Below, one piece after another: positions 49,201 through 59,364 of a DNA stretch of 64,000 nucleotides. The stretch is from positions 38,108,501 to 38,172,500 of the forward strand of contig CM072804.1 in NCBI GenBank assembly GCA_037013495.1, given 5' to 3'. Position 1 is the first letter of the stretch; every line of letters starts with the position of its first letter. This stretch comes from Hippophae tibetana. Taxonomy: Eukaryota > Streptophyta > Magnoliopsida > Rosales > Elaeagnaceae. A program made the translations under genes and the position numbers. The notes under the pieces were generated by a model, which made no database searches, was not told the DNA's origin, and saw only the letters and a program-made list of their open reading frames with translations.

Positions 49201-49681
49201 CTCTTAGACATACGCATAATTTGAAATTAAATTAAAACAAAGTTTGATCAACCCATCAATGATATCAATCTAAGCTTCGCAGACGGGCCAGAACCCGAAT
49301 CCCTAAATCTATTTCCACCCCCAGAACATGATCAATCAATGAATGGAACAAAAGAAATTCAAAATAATGAACTGATGAATTAATCAAAATCAAAAGAAAT
49401 AAAATATCGGAAATACAAACCGATCCAAATAATTGCAAAGAACCAACCCGGAATGGAATAAAAGAGAACAAGGATGTAGGTAAGTAAGGACCTTCGTGTT
49501 GAACGGACTGGCGCTGTCCGGAAGGCGTATGACTAGCGACGGTGCGAGAGACAAAGATGATGAATTCCCTGACGCTGGACCTCTGAAAATACCCGAAATG
49601 GCTCACATCGGTAGCATTTGCTAGTATTATCGGATCGGATCCTTCCGGACACTTGAGAACCAACAACGATGTGATCTTCAT
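37248..49681 (-). CDS. YKT61: R-SNARE YKT61 (YKT6 family), six exons
   Basis: Model: complement of 37248-37298, 46745-46831, 47281-47346, 47532-47636, 48854-48951 and 49492-49681. Every intron is GT-AG and the 597-bp CDS has no stop before TAA. The 198-residue protein begins [10 protein letters not shown]. Residues 1-125 form the longin domain (exons 1-3, with '[14 protein letters not shown]', '[13 protein letters not shown]', '[15 protein letters not shown]', 'QPWPYL'). Residues 135-190 form the SNARE helix, with the zero-layer Arg163 in '[11 protein letters not shown]'. The C-terminus is CCSIL, with Cys194/195 for palmitoylation and prenylation. YKT6 proteins drive ER-Golgi, Golgi and vacuolar/autophagic membrane fusion. 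Length matches Arabidopsis YKT61 (about 199). Translation could open in frame at 49837, but family homology starts at 49681. The final exon is 9.4 kb from exon 5. The gene is intact in sequence, so I infer it is functional if the giant intron is spliced. Confidence 0.95.
37779..37790 (+). other. Primer-binding site, copia element I
   Basis: TGGTATCAGAGC, complementary to the 3' end of plant initiator Met-tRNA, immediately after the presumed 5' LTR. Confidence 0.85.
38193..38796 (+). pseudogene. Copia gag (element I)
   Basis: An open frame of 126 codons (38193-38573) reads as the copia gag polypeptide: '[20 protein letters not shown]', '[18 protein letters not shown]', '[20 protein letters not shown]'. 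After a stop and frameshift, a Lys/Asn-rich linker leads to a CCHC-type knuckle opening ('CQICKK'), truncated before its last Cys by the second element's LTR at 38797. Gag would coat element RNA in the cytoplasmic particle. Upstream, 37800-38190 also has gag-like coding traces with stops. Confidence 0.75.
38797..39058 (+). repeat. 5' LTR of copia element II
   Basis: 262 bp, TG...CA. It contains a degenerate 46-bp tandem repeat of 'tttcctgattttcaggatg' / 'ccctgattttaggatgtt' (38825-38940), and 'tatataaagggatctg' (about 38993) as a TATA-type box. The primer site TGGTATCAAAGC follows at 39059. Confidence 0.7.
39133..42430 (+). pseudogene. Copia gag-pol polyprotein (element II), truncated
   Basis: Domains in order: gag N-terminus (39133-39552); protease with '[13 protein letters not shown]' at about 39672-39710 (active-site Asp-Ser-[Gly/Ser]); pre-integrase zinc finger (40110-40215, '[10 protein letters not shown]...CEVC'); integrase core (40240-40720) with 'HGDIWGP', 'LKTDN' and 'VTERKNRHI' carrying the D, D and E; chain end to about 41100; RT (41480-42100) with '[15 protein letters not shown]', '[12 protein letters not shown]' and '[10 protein letters not shown]' (catalytic YVDD at about 42049-42063); then '[15 protein letters not shown]' to 'RPDISF' (about 42390). 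RNase H is missing. Frameshifts or stops occur near 39552, 39945, 40110, 41100, 41500, 41768, 41960 and 42100. The catalytic residues are still visible, so decay is moderate. It lies within intron 5 of YKT61, antisense to it. Confidence 0.85.
42431..42955. other. Unassigned intron segment
   Basis: It lies between the truncated copia element and the viral inverted repeat. It has an (AT)n run at 42860-42881 and 'gctctgatacta' near 42773, which is the complement of a copia primer site, so part is probably another LTR junction. No coding sequence was recognised. Confidence 0.35.
42960..44880 (-). repeat. Left arm of pararetroviral inverted repeat
   Basis: Read on the minus strand from the centre: a caulimovirid/gypsy RNase H end (about 44870-44590, with the closing 'IADYLSR'-type motif); then a short linker; then a Cauli_VI (viroplasmin/RNase H1 N-terminal-like) domain at about 44475-44350; then a reading frame (44177-43989) continuing with breaks to about 43450; then a non-coding tail to 42960. 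The right arm 44890-46720 carries the same order on the plus strand. Frames are full of stops. A 28-bp unit is duplicated in tandem at 43786-43841. RNase H followed by a Cauli_VI protein is the gene order of plant pararetroviruses (Caulimoviridae); genus cannot be fixed. Fossil only. Confidence 0.6.
44890..46720 (+). repeat. Right arm of pararetroviral inverted repeat
   Basis: The mirror image of 42960-44880: RNase H end (about 44920-45130), Cauli_VI-like domain (45264-45400, including the 'YVVF.G...GIYTSW'-type pattern), a following degenerate frame (45555-46240), and a tail to about 46720. Recognisable pairs include 46680-46560 with 43000-43100, 46270-46230 with 43380-43425 and 45575-45770 with 44180-43990. 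The arms have diverged visibly, by roughly a fifth to a quarter by eye. The outer end stops about 25 bp from the YKT61 exon-5 donor. The 100-codon minus frame at 46707-46405 is only the complement of the viral tail, not a YKT61 exon. Confidence 0.6.
46900..46930. repeat. Poly-T / poly-G simple tract in YKT61 intron 4
   Basis: A run of T followed by G8-9 and A(G)5 (sense strand of the gene: C-rich then A-rich). It is low complexity, opens short Pro/Lys frames, and has no coding meaning. Confidence 0.7.
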
Positions 49682-49910
49682 CTCTTTAGTGTTTTCTCTG
49701 TGTGGTCGGGCTTTGCTATAGATCGTATAACAAAGTTGGGAACGACAAAGGACGACGAAAGAAAGTGGGAAGTGGGGTTCTTTGAAAAGGTGACGGAATT
49801 TGATGCGGTCGGGTATGTCTATGAGAAAACTACTCAAAGTGCCCGCTTCCTTACTTTGCGAGACGACACATTATCGTGTAAATTTGGATCGTTATTATCA
49901 TAAATTTTAA
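49682..49910 (-). promoter_or_regulatory. YKT61: 5' region of YKT61
   Basis: The minus-strand sequence upstream of the ATG is CT-rich and less AT-rich than the surroundings, as expected for a plant 5' leader. The immediate context is 'aacactaaagagATG' (purine at -3). No clear TATA box was seen, consistent with a housekeeping gene. The in-frame upstream ATG at 49837 lies here. Confidence 0.4.
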
Positions 49911-50291
49911 TTTATTATTTTTATATTATTAAATATTAAAATTATTATAAAATATCTTTAAATTTTTATTTTTATTTTTATAACATTAAATTTTATAAAA
50001 TATTACAAAAAAATCATTGATGTTAATAAGTTAACGGGAGTTAATGAAAAGTTACACATATGTCAATAATAATTCTGTTACATTTAAAAAAATTAACGTA
50101 TAGAAATAATAAAAAGATTTTGATGATATTTTTGTAATATTTATAAATTCTGATAGTATAAAAATAAAAAATCAATATTCGATAGTGTTTGAAGAGAATT
50201 TCAAGTGTTCAAGATTTTAGTGATTTGTAATAAGAAGTAGAAATTTAGATAACTGGGATTATGTATTCTCCTCATTTAAGGGATATATATA
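49911..50291. other. Short intergenic DNA
   Basis: AT-rich, no gene. The 15-mer 'gatgatatttttgta' at 50122-50136 is also the first sequence after the far LTR of the neighbouring retroelement (59792-59806). Confidence 0.4.
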
Positions 50292-50720
50292 TGTATGACA
50301 TCCCATGTATATGGCAGGCAACATACAAGTGACATGGATACAAGATTACATATGTTGGCAAAATTGCATACGAATTAAGTAAAAAACATATCGATATAAG
50401 CGTTACATTGTTAAGTCGTTATATACAGATAAAAAGAGGTCATATTCAAGTCACTCTCGAGATTCCTAAGTAAATTTCCCAGGTCGCTCATAGAGAAAGA
50501 GAGAAAACTATGATCACATCGAGATCTTATGACTTTACTAGGTCTTGACATCTAAGACCTCGTAGTTGGATAAAGAGATACTTAGGTCAACTGGGTTGTA
50601 CGTTTTACAATGCTCGTTGGGCCCAGGCCATCTTTAAGCCATTATCATAACTTCGTTATCACCTAGCAGGGTTCCTACATTCATTACGTGGTATACCTAT
50701 TGCATATTTAATACCAAACA
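50292..50720 (-). repeat. 3' LTR of Tat-like element
   Basis: It aligns end to end with 59365-59791 ('acaagattacatatgttggc', 'aggtcttgacatctaagacc', 'tttaagccattatcataact'). Both copies diverge immediately beyond '..caaaca' on the high side. The low-side limit could lie a few bases lower because the similarity includes a shared (AT)n. Confidence 0.85.
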
Positions 50721-51348
50721 TTAACTCACATATTCTTTTGATTTTAAGAAGTCAATGGAATAATATGTGGTCGTCTATTTTATATTAAATAACTCACATC
50801 AATCGATTCAATGTAGCAAGGTTGTTTAATTACAAATAATACTTTTAATAAATTTTATACTGGTTGAGACCTTTCACCTTCTTGCTTTTCCTTTATAAAT
50901 AATGGAGAAATTTACTTTTACCTTACCTGTTTTAACTTAATAAATTTATCTTTAGAGAATTTCAACCCGCTAATTACTCAGACATCGTTTTTTTCTCCGA
51001 TCAGATCGTTTAAAAAATTGCTCATAGGGATTTCAAATTGTTCATATAACGACATTTATTGGGAATCAGGTCGTTGTTGTTTTGGTACTTCTCGATTCGA
51101 ATGATCTTCTCATTATTTAGATAATTCCTTTTATCTTTTATCTCTTTTTTATGTCTCATAAGGGAAAAAGTGGATAGGTCTTCTAAAAGAGACCCATCCA
51201 AAAATATATCTCCTAGGTTAGGTCGTGTGCCATCCGGATCGTTACAAACCAAATAACTTGAGATGACAAAGAGTAGTGACAACAGGCCTATCTCAAGGAC
51301 CATTGAGGAAGGTATTCTCGCTCTTCCTACTTCTTCGGGATCCAAGCG

Positions 51349-53370
51349 GTGTCTGCCTCATCTTCACAGGGTCTAGTTCCTGTTATCAAGATTCTCGTGT
51401 CAACATCTACAAAAGCACCTCATTCTAAAAAGAAAAGGGAAAATAAGAGTGAGCCTACCTATAGAAATAAAGACAAGTATCAAATTGAAAAGATGCCTAG
51501 TGTCCTAACAGTAAAGGATTTGGAGAAAATAAGGCAAACGACTATCTCCTAGATCGTGTAGGTATAAAGCTAGTACCTCTCCACTTATGTGATGTTGATA
51601 ATCCTCCACCAGGGTGGTGGGTGATTCATCTAACGGCCTTTAAGATAGGTCTCCACTGCCCCTTCCCTAAATTGGTAGCTCTTGCTTTGAGTACCTTCGA
51701 CATAAATTTTGCCCATATAAATCCAAATGAATGGTAAACCCTTTTATGTCTTTCAGTGGTCGCTGGGGAACATGGAATAGACCTCACTAGTGATAAGTTG
51801 AGGTGTTTGTATTGTTTAAAGAAGATTGGTTTAAACAAAAGGAGGGTATATATATCTTGTGTCATCGGCCATGGGTTGCATCTCAAACTCCCTGATAGCA
51901 ACTCTGGTTGAAACGATAAGTATTTTTACATCACCTGGACATTTTGGGTGATGAGGTGAATTTTCCTGTTCGATATACCTGGAACCATCACTTTAACACT
52001 TCACAACCTCGGACTAGCAATCTCATGAGTAAATTGGATATTAGTGGTAAAGAAAAAATAAGATGAATTGAATTACACAATACTTCGCATGCAAGTTATT
52101 GCGATATCCTAATTGTAGCCTGTTTGAAGAATTTCGGGGTACGATGAAATTAGTCAAACGAATACCAAGGTCGTTTTTTGCTTACGAAATAATATTTCAA
52201 CTTGCAATTATGATAAAGTTACTGATGTTATTTCTTTTGCAGGCATGGACTACTCGCATATTGACCTAGAAGACTTGATTGACACTATAGACGTTCAAGA
52301 TCTGGCTCCCGCATACCCTCACTTAGAAACTGTCCTTTTCGCCAACTTGGGACAAAGATCCCTTTACGGAGGACTTAGAGGTCGTTCCAATTATTGAGGC
52401 CACAATTGCTCAATCAGCGTCTAGTAATCCAAGCTTTTAATCACCTTATGGACATGATGTTTTAAAGAAGAGGAAGATCAAGGAAGAGTATACCCCTGGG
52501 ATAGAGGCTATGGATATGGACGACTTTGAATTTGACGAGGTCATCCTGAAAGATGCAGTGGTCTTGGATACCTCAGTCACTTATTTCAGTGAGGGGATCT
52601 TTGGGCGAACAGGCCTTAAAAGAGATATGTTTTAGCATTTTGGTGCACACGTTGAGAGGTCGCGAGTTAGGGCAGTGCACAGAAGTGAATGAGGAACTAA
52701 CAGAAAGCTAATAGCAAATCGTCTATTTAAGGTAAATGGTTTGTCATTACTGCCCGGTAAAATTATTATTATTATTTTAACACATCTCATATTTAGGCAG
52801 TATGCCTACCAATGGAGGGTAAGTTGTCCCTCAGAGGCTATAAGCACGAGGTTCAAGCCAGTCGCTTACAAATTGTGAAGTACGAGAAGACGACGAAAGA
52901 CAATGATGTCTTGATGGCCAAGAAAGATGCAAAGATTTTGAATCTTGGAAAAGAGCTTATTGACAAGGTGGAAAAGTTATGAAAAGCTGATACCTATTGT
53001 TTTGAGAAGGGGGAAACGACCAAGCATTTCGAGCAGATCACTAAAGAGGCCGAGGAGAAGAACTGCACTCTTTAAGACCAATTGGGTGCCATGTCGAGTC
53101 AGGTGATCTCGCTATCTATGATGATACACTTTGAAGGCAAAGTTCACCAAAGCTTATCGCAATGGTGTTAGCTTCATGGTGGGTAATATAAGGACGTAGG
53201 TTGAAAAGATGGATTTGACTGCACCTTACTTGGCTTTGATGTGAGCTTTTCAAAGTAGTAGATCCAAGGCACTAGGAATCACTACACGAAAAACTTCACC
53301 TTGCAATACAGAGGTCGCTCCCAACTATCCACCTGAAGGTGTGGTAGAAGAAGCCACCCCTTGAAAGGGA
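51349..53370 (+). pseudogene. Antisense extra ORF of Tat-like element (gypsy-type transposon domain)
   Basis: The plus strand, opposite to gag-pol, reads a basic N-terminus (51349-51552, 'KKKRENKSEPTYRNKDK', ending 'SVLTVKDLEKIRQTTIS'). A domain follows with 'PPPGWWVIHLTAFKIGLHCP' (51603-51662), 'LSTFDINFAHINPNEW', a stop, 'LSVVAGEHGIDLTS', then 'KYFYITW..GDEVNFPVRYTWN' (51920-51985). This is the layout of the plant putative gypsy-type transposon domain ('PPPGW...GLRFPL...L.PN.WR'). The C-terminal part (52240-53370) is coiled-coil-like, Lys/Glu-rich, ending with 'FTKAYRNGVSFMVGNI' and 'VVEEATP'. Extra ORFs in sense or antisense are known in Tat-lineage elements; their function is unknown. Broken by several stops. 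Confidence 0.6.
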
Positions 53371-54027
53371 TTTATTTTAGTATTTTGTAAAGACAAGTGA
53401 CACGAATATTTTGGGAATTTAAATTGACTTCATTAAATGTGGTTGTTTACTTCTATATATATTCTATTTGATTGTACTTGTTTTCATCTATCGTTCACAT
53501 AATACACATAACTCTGAGCATTTGAGGTCGCACTTATATAGTTTGAATTAATAATAACACTGGGCAACCTAATAGAATTCATCATTTTATCTTAGGCCAT
53601 TTTGACATATATAGATGGATTATAGCAAAGTAAACTTGGATGACTTGTTTGAAGTAGAGTCACTGTTATCCATTAAAGCACTCTTCATTATAGGGGAGAG
53701 ATGTGTTGCTTGTTGTAGTGAGAAGGTGAATCTGACAACCTTACTCACTATGCAAGTTATGTCTGACACAAGAAAACAATTTATCGCGAAGAGGTTAACC
53801 ATGCCTCCCCCAAAGTCATAAGGAGAGAAAAAAACAATCATAAAGTTCCTATCATGAAGGAATGTAATATTCATGTGTAATAATATTTGCAATAATTTGT
53901 AATACCAGATCGTGATATTGGTCTAGTAATCGTTAGAACTCCTATTATTTGTTTTTATCTTAAATAATGAAAGGTGGTTTCGAGAATGCTTATACTTTCC
54001 CTGCAATACGGTACAAATTGTAGTCGG
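53371..54027. other. Spacer in Tat-like element
   Basis: It holds a plus-strand 68-codon frame (53615-53821) starting 'MDYSKVNLDDLFEV', which echoes 'MDYSHIDLEDLIDT' at about 52245 in the antisense ORF and so may be a second, truncated copy of its C-terminal module. The remainder is AT-rich with no recognisable content. Confidence 0.35.
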
Positions 54028-54420
54028 CATCTCAAGTAGGGGAGTCAGGGGACTCCACCTCCGATCATGAGGCATGAGACGTATCTTGCATCTCAAGTGG
54101 AGGGGTTAGGGGACTCCACCTCTAATCATGAGACATAAGACATATCTCACATTTCAAGTGAGGGGCCAGGGGACTCCACTTCCAATCATGAGGCTTAGGT
54201 TGTGTCCCTCATCCCAAGCGAGAAGGTCTAATGACGTTTTTCAACTTAGGGGCATAAAATAAGGTGCTTGAGACATGTGATGTGGAGAGGTGAATGTCCA
54301 CCCCATGCATGCACTCCTTCGGGTATATTTTGCATCTCAAGGGACTCCACCTCCAATCATGAGGCATGGGATGAATCCCACATCCCAAGCGAGAAGGTCA
54401 TTCGACTACTTCTAACTTAG
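54028..54420. repeat. 61-bp minisatellite in Tat-like element
   Basis: Units start at about 54028, 54089, 54150 and 54211, with further partial copies at 54334-54410. Each carries 'catctcaagtggaggggtta' or a variant, 'ggggactccacctcc' and 'aatcatgaggcat'. Short tandem arrays between pol and the 3' LTR are a regular feature of Tat-lineage gypsy elements and can seed satellite DNA. Confidence 0.8.
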
Positions 54421-54487
54421 GGGTTAATTGCATAAATTCAACAATTGATCAAAAGATATTGTATTTGTCATATATAAGACATCAACT

Positions 54488-57400
54488 TTACACGTAATAT
54501 TTTTTGAGGAGTTCTCCATTCCAACTCAGGGTCTCCTTTATACCTTCACATTCTATCAAATAAGTGCCCGTAGGGGTGATGTTGTATACTTGATATGTAA
54601 CTTCCCACATTGTGACAAACTTTCCTATGCTAGTTTCAACTTTGTAACCTAACACTCTTCGCAAAAGCCATTCCCTAATACCGAAACTCTTGTGCTTAAC
54701 AAACTTTTTATATGTCTTTTGGAGTGTTCTCTTTTGTGACTCGAGTTTTATCAAGGCTTCTTCTCGTTTTTCTTTAGTTAATAGAAGGTCCTCCCATCTT
54801 AAATTATCATTATCATCTAGCGTGATACTGGATCAGAGGGTAAGCTCTTGTATCTCAAGGGGTATGACCGCCTCAGTGTTGTAAACGAGGGAGAAAAGAG
54901 TTTCTCCTGATGACATTCTGGGAGTAGTCTTTGTGGCCCAAAAAATACTGGGTAGTTCATCGACCTATTATCCTTTGGCTCCTTCCAAATGTTTTTGTAG
55001 TATATTTACGAGTTTCTTGTTAGACGATTCAACTTGACTATTCACTTGCAATCGGTAAGGGGTGGAATGAGATAACTCGATACCCTTCTCATCGCAAAAT
55101 GATATTAGTTTTTGTCCAATGAACTGTTGTGCCATATGAATCTCTCCGCATATGTTTCTTGGATTTGAGCTAAAGGTTCCACCTCTATCCATTTAGTGAA
55201 ATAATAAGTCTCCACGATGAGGAACTTTCTTTGGCCTGAGGTGATAGGCAATGGTCCCATAATATCCAAACCCCATTTCTGAAATAGCCATACGCTAACA
55301 ATAGATTTCAAGTCAACACCTGGTCGATATGGCACATTGGCATGCCTTTGAAACCTATCACATCTTTTAATGTAAGAGATGCAATCTTTGAGAAGGGTAG
55401 GCCAATAGTAACATTGTTGGATAATTCTTTATGAAAGAGTTCTTCCTCCAGAATGAGCTCCACATTGACTATTTGAGCCTCGATCGTGGGTAGGCATTTC
55501 AACCATGGGCCAACATAATTTTTTCTATATAAGACTCCTTGTATGACGGCATAGTTTTTTGCCTTTATTGTGAGTGTGTGAGTTAAGTGTTTATCTTCTG
55601 GGAGAATACAGTTGATAAGGTATTTTATATATGGCTTCAACTAGGAAACATGAATCATAGACATGACGTTTGATTGACTTTGATCTTTTACTTCACTTGT
55701 GCTAATGCGAGGTCTTGACAAATAGGATACCAGGATGACTCTCTTTGAATCTATATTCACTACATAACGTAGCCAAGGAATCAACATAGGCATTTCCTCA
55801 TCGAGGAATTTGCTTGATCTTAAAATTTTTGAATACTACTTTTGCTTTCTTCACCTTTTGTACATAAAGTTTCATTCTTTCTTCCTTAGCTTCAAAATCG
55901 TTGTTAACTTGGTTTACCATTAGATTTGAATCGCTATGGATTAATACCTTTTTGGCTCCAAGGGATATTAATTGTTGCAATGCCAAAAGTAAGGCCTCGT
56001 ACTCAACAATGTTATTGGTTGCTTGGAAAGTGATTTGATGGAATTGTTCTATTAGAGCTCCTATTGGGATGAATATTACGATTCCAACTCCTACTCCTCG
56101 TGAATTGCTTGCTCCATCTACATACACCTTTTATAACTCTGTTTTCAGGGGGAGGTATTTCTCCCACTAAGGTTGATTTCACAACATGTATCAGAGTACA
56201 CTCTTGGGTATTCCCTTATGTCTATTCAGCAATAAAATCTGCCAGCGCTTGTCCCTTGATAGTGGCCAGAGGTTTATAGTGTATCTTAAATTCGCTCAAC
56301 TCAATGGCTATTTGAGAAAGATGCCCATAAAGGTCCAGTTTACCCAAAAAACAAATTCAAGAGGTATGAGGTAAGTAACATTATCCTATGTACACCAAAG
56401 TAATGTCTGAGTTTGTGTGCCATCATTCTTATTGTGAAGGATGCTTTGTCTAGATAAGGATATCGTTGCTATGCTCATGTCAACAAATGACTCACGTAGT
56501 ACACTAGGTTTTGGGTTCCCTCTCCGTTAACCATCAATACTACACTAACAGCTTTGTCTGTGAAGAACATGTACATATACAAATCTTCTCCTGCCATAGG
56601 GTTAGTCAAAAGAGGTGCTTTCCCCAAGTAATCTTTACTGGACTGAAAGGCTTATTCACATTCACCATCCCAATGGTATTCCATGTTCTTTTTCAACAAT
56701 AAAAAAATGGTAGACACTTTTCAGTGCACATAGAAATGAAGCGGCTTAAAGCTACGATACGTCTGTTCAACTGTTGGACTTCATTGAGGAAGCAAGGGGA
56801 CTTCATGTTAATCAAGGCTGAGATTTTATCTAGGTTGGCTTTTATGCGTCTGGATGTCACTAAGTACCCTAAGAATTTCCCCAAGGCTACTCCAAATATA
56901 CATTTCTTTGGGTTGAGACGTATTTTATAATTCCGAATTATAGTGAACACCTCTTTAAGGTTAGAAATATGGTCCTTATCACATTTGGTTTTAACCATCA
57001 TGTCATCAATATACACCTCTATATTTCGTCCAATTTGGTTTTGAAAGATCTTGTTCATCATTCTTTGATAGGTAGTACTGGCATTTTTCATACCAAACGA
57101 CATATTAGTGTAGTAAAACGTCCCTTCTTTTGTAATAAACGTTGTTTTTTCTTCATCTCTGGGATGCATTTAGATTTGATGGTAGCCTAAATAAGCATTC
57201 ATAAGAAGTAGAGGTGTTTAAAATGATGAAGTTTGTCAAAATTATAACGCCTTCTACCAACATTGGTAGACATATAGTACCTACTTACATCGTTACACTA
57301 CCATTGAAACCAACCACCAACATTTATTGTTGAGTGATCTCTTTAGGATCTATACCCATGTCAAGAAAAACAGATAGGCATAAAAGGTTGGATGAACTAC

Positions 57401-57520
57401 TATTGTCGACTAATATTTGACGTACCTTACAATGACCTATTTTCATAGTGGTCATTAAAGGGTCATCATGAAAGAGGAAGGCATACTCAACCTTCAAAGG
57501 TGATTGGGTAAACAAGGCCC
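54488..57520 (-). pseudogene. Gypsy pol: protease, RT, RNase H, integrase
   Basis: From high to low: protease-like segment (57515-57324) with 'CKVRQILVDNSSSSNLL', where the Asp-[Thr/Ser]-Gly/Ala box reads DNSSSS and is damaged. RT (57169-56693) has 'MHPRDEEKTTFITKEGT', 'FGMKNASTTYQRMMNKIF' and 'VYIDDMMVKT' (catalytic Asp-Asp at about 57005). RNase H (56127-55798) has 'YVDGASNSRGVGVGIVI' and 'VEYEALLLALQ'. Integrase zinc-finger region spans 55640-55340. Its core (55335-54968) has 'KWGLDIMGPLP' and the Glu region 'VNSQVESSNKKL', and the C-terminal module (54754-54488) has 'YLIECEGIKE...WNGELLKKYY'. The middle Asp of the integrase triad is not clear ('MDRGGTF'). Frames are separated by stops or shifts, so it is non-autonomous. 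Confidence 0.85.
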
Positions 57521-58145
57521 TCAGGTCTCAGACTGTAGACCAAACATACTGGAGTTGCTAGTATGGCCGGCTATAGTAGATCTACCATGTATGATGTGTA
57601 TTATTCGCACATCCCCTAAAATGCGGGGTGTGCTCTATTGGGTTCCTTATGAATTGGGTTGGTTGAAGCTCTAATCCTTTGATCAGGGTTGTCTCTTTGA
57701 ATCTATTCTTGAGGACTTCTGGTTTTGTTAATAATGTCCCTTAAGTACCCTTCTGAAATGAAGTGTTCAATCACCCACTTCAGATGGCGGTAATCTTGGG
57801 TCTAGTGCCATGTGTCTTTATGGAATGCACGATACTTATTGGGGTTTCTAAGTGGAGCTTTCATGGTGGGTGGCCAATTGAAATTGTTGAGGCATTCCAT
57901 TCAATGCACTGTTTCTGCCAATGTGTCATGTAGGGGTGGTCTTCGAAAGGGAGATAAAGCACGACCCTAAGTCTCTAAGTTACCTCTCGATCTTAGGGTG
58001 GGTTTGATGTGCGGAAAATTGGAATTTTTATCCTCAACATGCCTTTTGTTCTCTTCTCTCTTAATGGGGGGTGGGCCTGCTCTGGTTGCTGTTGAAAAAC
58101 CCTTTGCTTGATTTCATTTCTCTTTCCACAAATTTTTTAGTTTTC
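57521..58145 (-). other. Gag-protease linker region of Tat-like element
   Basis: Expected to encode the nucleocapsid/linker between gag core and protease. Only broken Arg/Pro-containing pieces were read on the minus strand and no intact CCHC knuckle was found. Confidence 0.4.
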
Positions 58146-58732
58146 TCATAAACTGCCACGAGGAAGCACGATAAGGCCATTATTATACTTGATTCCCTTT
58201 CGAAAGGCTGCGATGGCTATGGAGTTAGGGCATTGATTAATCTTTATCTTCTCCATTTTGAACCTCCGCATGTAAACTTTGATTGTCTTATCTTCCTCTT
58301 GGACTATTGAGAACAAGTGGTGAGACTCTTTCTTGATTAGTTTATTGCAAGCGTAATTAATGATGAATATTTTGACTAAAGCGTCAAAGCTAACAATACT
58401 GTAAGGGGCAACTCCATGAACCACTATTGGGCTGAGTCTTGGAAGGTGGCTATGAATAGTTTGCAATACATTGATTCTTTCTTGTCTTCGAATAGGTTCA
58501 CTGCTGTGATGGCCATCTTGAATTGAAGAGTGTGTACCACTGGATCTTTGGTTCCTTTATACCCAGGACATTTGGGAGCATTAAACTTCTGGGGAGGCAA
58601 CGTTAACTCAATGACATCCGAGAAAGGTGATGTAGATAACTCATTGTAAACATTTTCAATGTCACTCGATGGCTTTGAATTCTCCTGCCCTTTAAGCCTA
58701 TCGTTAGCTCTCGTCCACATTTTATCTTCCAT
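58146..58732 (-). pseudogene. Gypsy gag core
   Basis: Two overlapping minus-strand frames make one gag separated by a frameshift at about 58424-58466. The first (58732-58424) has 'PFSDVIELTLPPQKFNAPKC' then 'YKGTKDPVVHTLQFK' and 'YCKLFIATFQDSA'. The second (58466-58146) has 'SFDALVKIFIINYACNK', 'HHLFSIVQEEDKTIKVYMRR' and 'FKMEK'. This is the retrotransposon gag core of Tat/Athila-type elements ('P.PYDG..DP..HL..F......CR.F..TL.G.A..WF...SI.SF..L...F...F'). It would assemble the particle shell. Confidence 0.75.
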
Positions 58733-59364
58733 CTCCTTTAATTTTTGTCCAATTCATCACCCAAGTTATAAGGATGAATTGGTTAAATTACCGGTTCATA
58801 AGCGGGAGGATTCACCTAGAAGGTCCCCACAATGAATTGAGGATCAAAAACTATTTGGGGACATTGCTCAACATCTATGTGTCGATGAGGGTCATGGACA
58901 CGAGATATACATTCCCTTCTAGAGGGTTGACGTACTATCTGGGACTACTTGTTGTTCTTATTTGGCTTTCTATGAAAGCTTGTTGTAGTTCTATTATTGG
59001 TTTTTGAAGTCCTTTTATCATTGCATCTATTTCGAACAAAGCATTGTCCAAACTACAATTTGGGGAAGTACCTAAAGATCGTGTGGATTGGCCCACATCG
59101 TGAAGGGTCAAATCTCAGTTTTCGCTAACTGAAGCAGTTACTAAATCATGATTTGTCAATGACCTGAAGGACGAGGAAGGAGGGCACCCTATCGTTAAGG
59201 TGGAATTCTTGAGCCAATGGGACAAGGTTATCTATCTGTTCATTGATCATGGGTGGACAATACATTTGACGGCATGCGAATAAAAAACACAAGTTAATTC
59301 TCTTAGTATATGATAAGGTCTCAAATGCCAACTATAGACTAGAAAGATTTGAGTGGTATATATA
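58733..59364 (-). other. 5' leader of Tat-like element
   Basis: Lies between the 5' LTR (59365-59791) and gag. A primer-binding site is expected just below 59365, but no convincing match to a plant tRNA end is visible ('ccactcaaatc'). The N-terminal part of gag may extend to about 59330 in broken frames. Confidence 0.4.

Noticed and set aside
49682..49837. In-frame 52-residue N-terminal extension of YKT61
   Set aside because: YKT6 proteins begin at the MKI... Met; the extension is 5' leader-like and not part of the longin fold.
49700..49903. 67-codon plus-strand frame
   Set aside because: Antisense to the YKT61 leader; no support.
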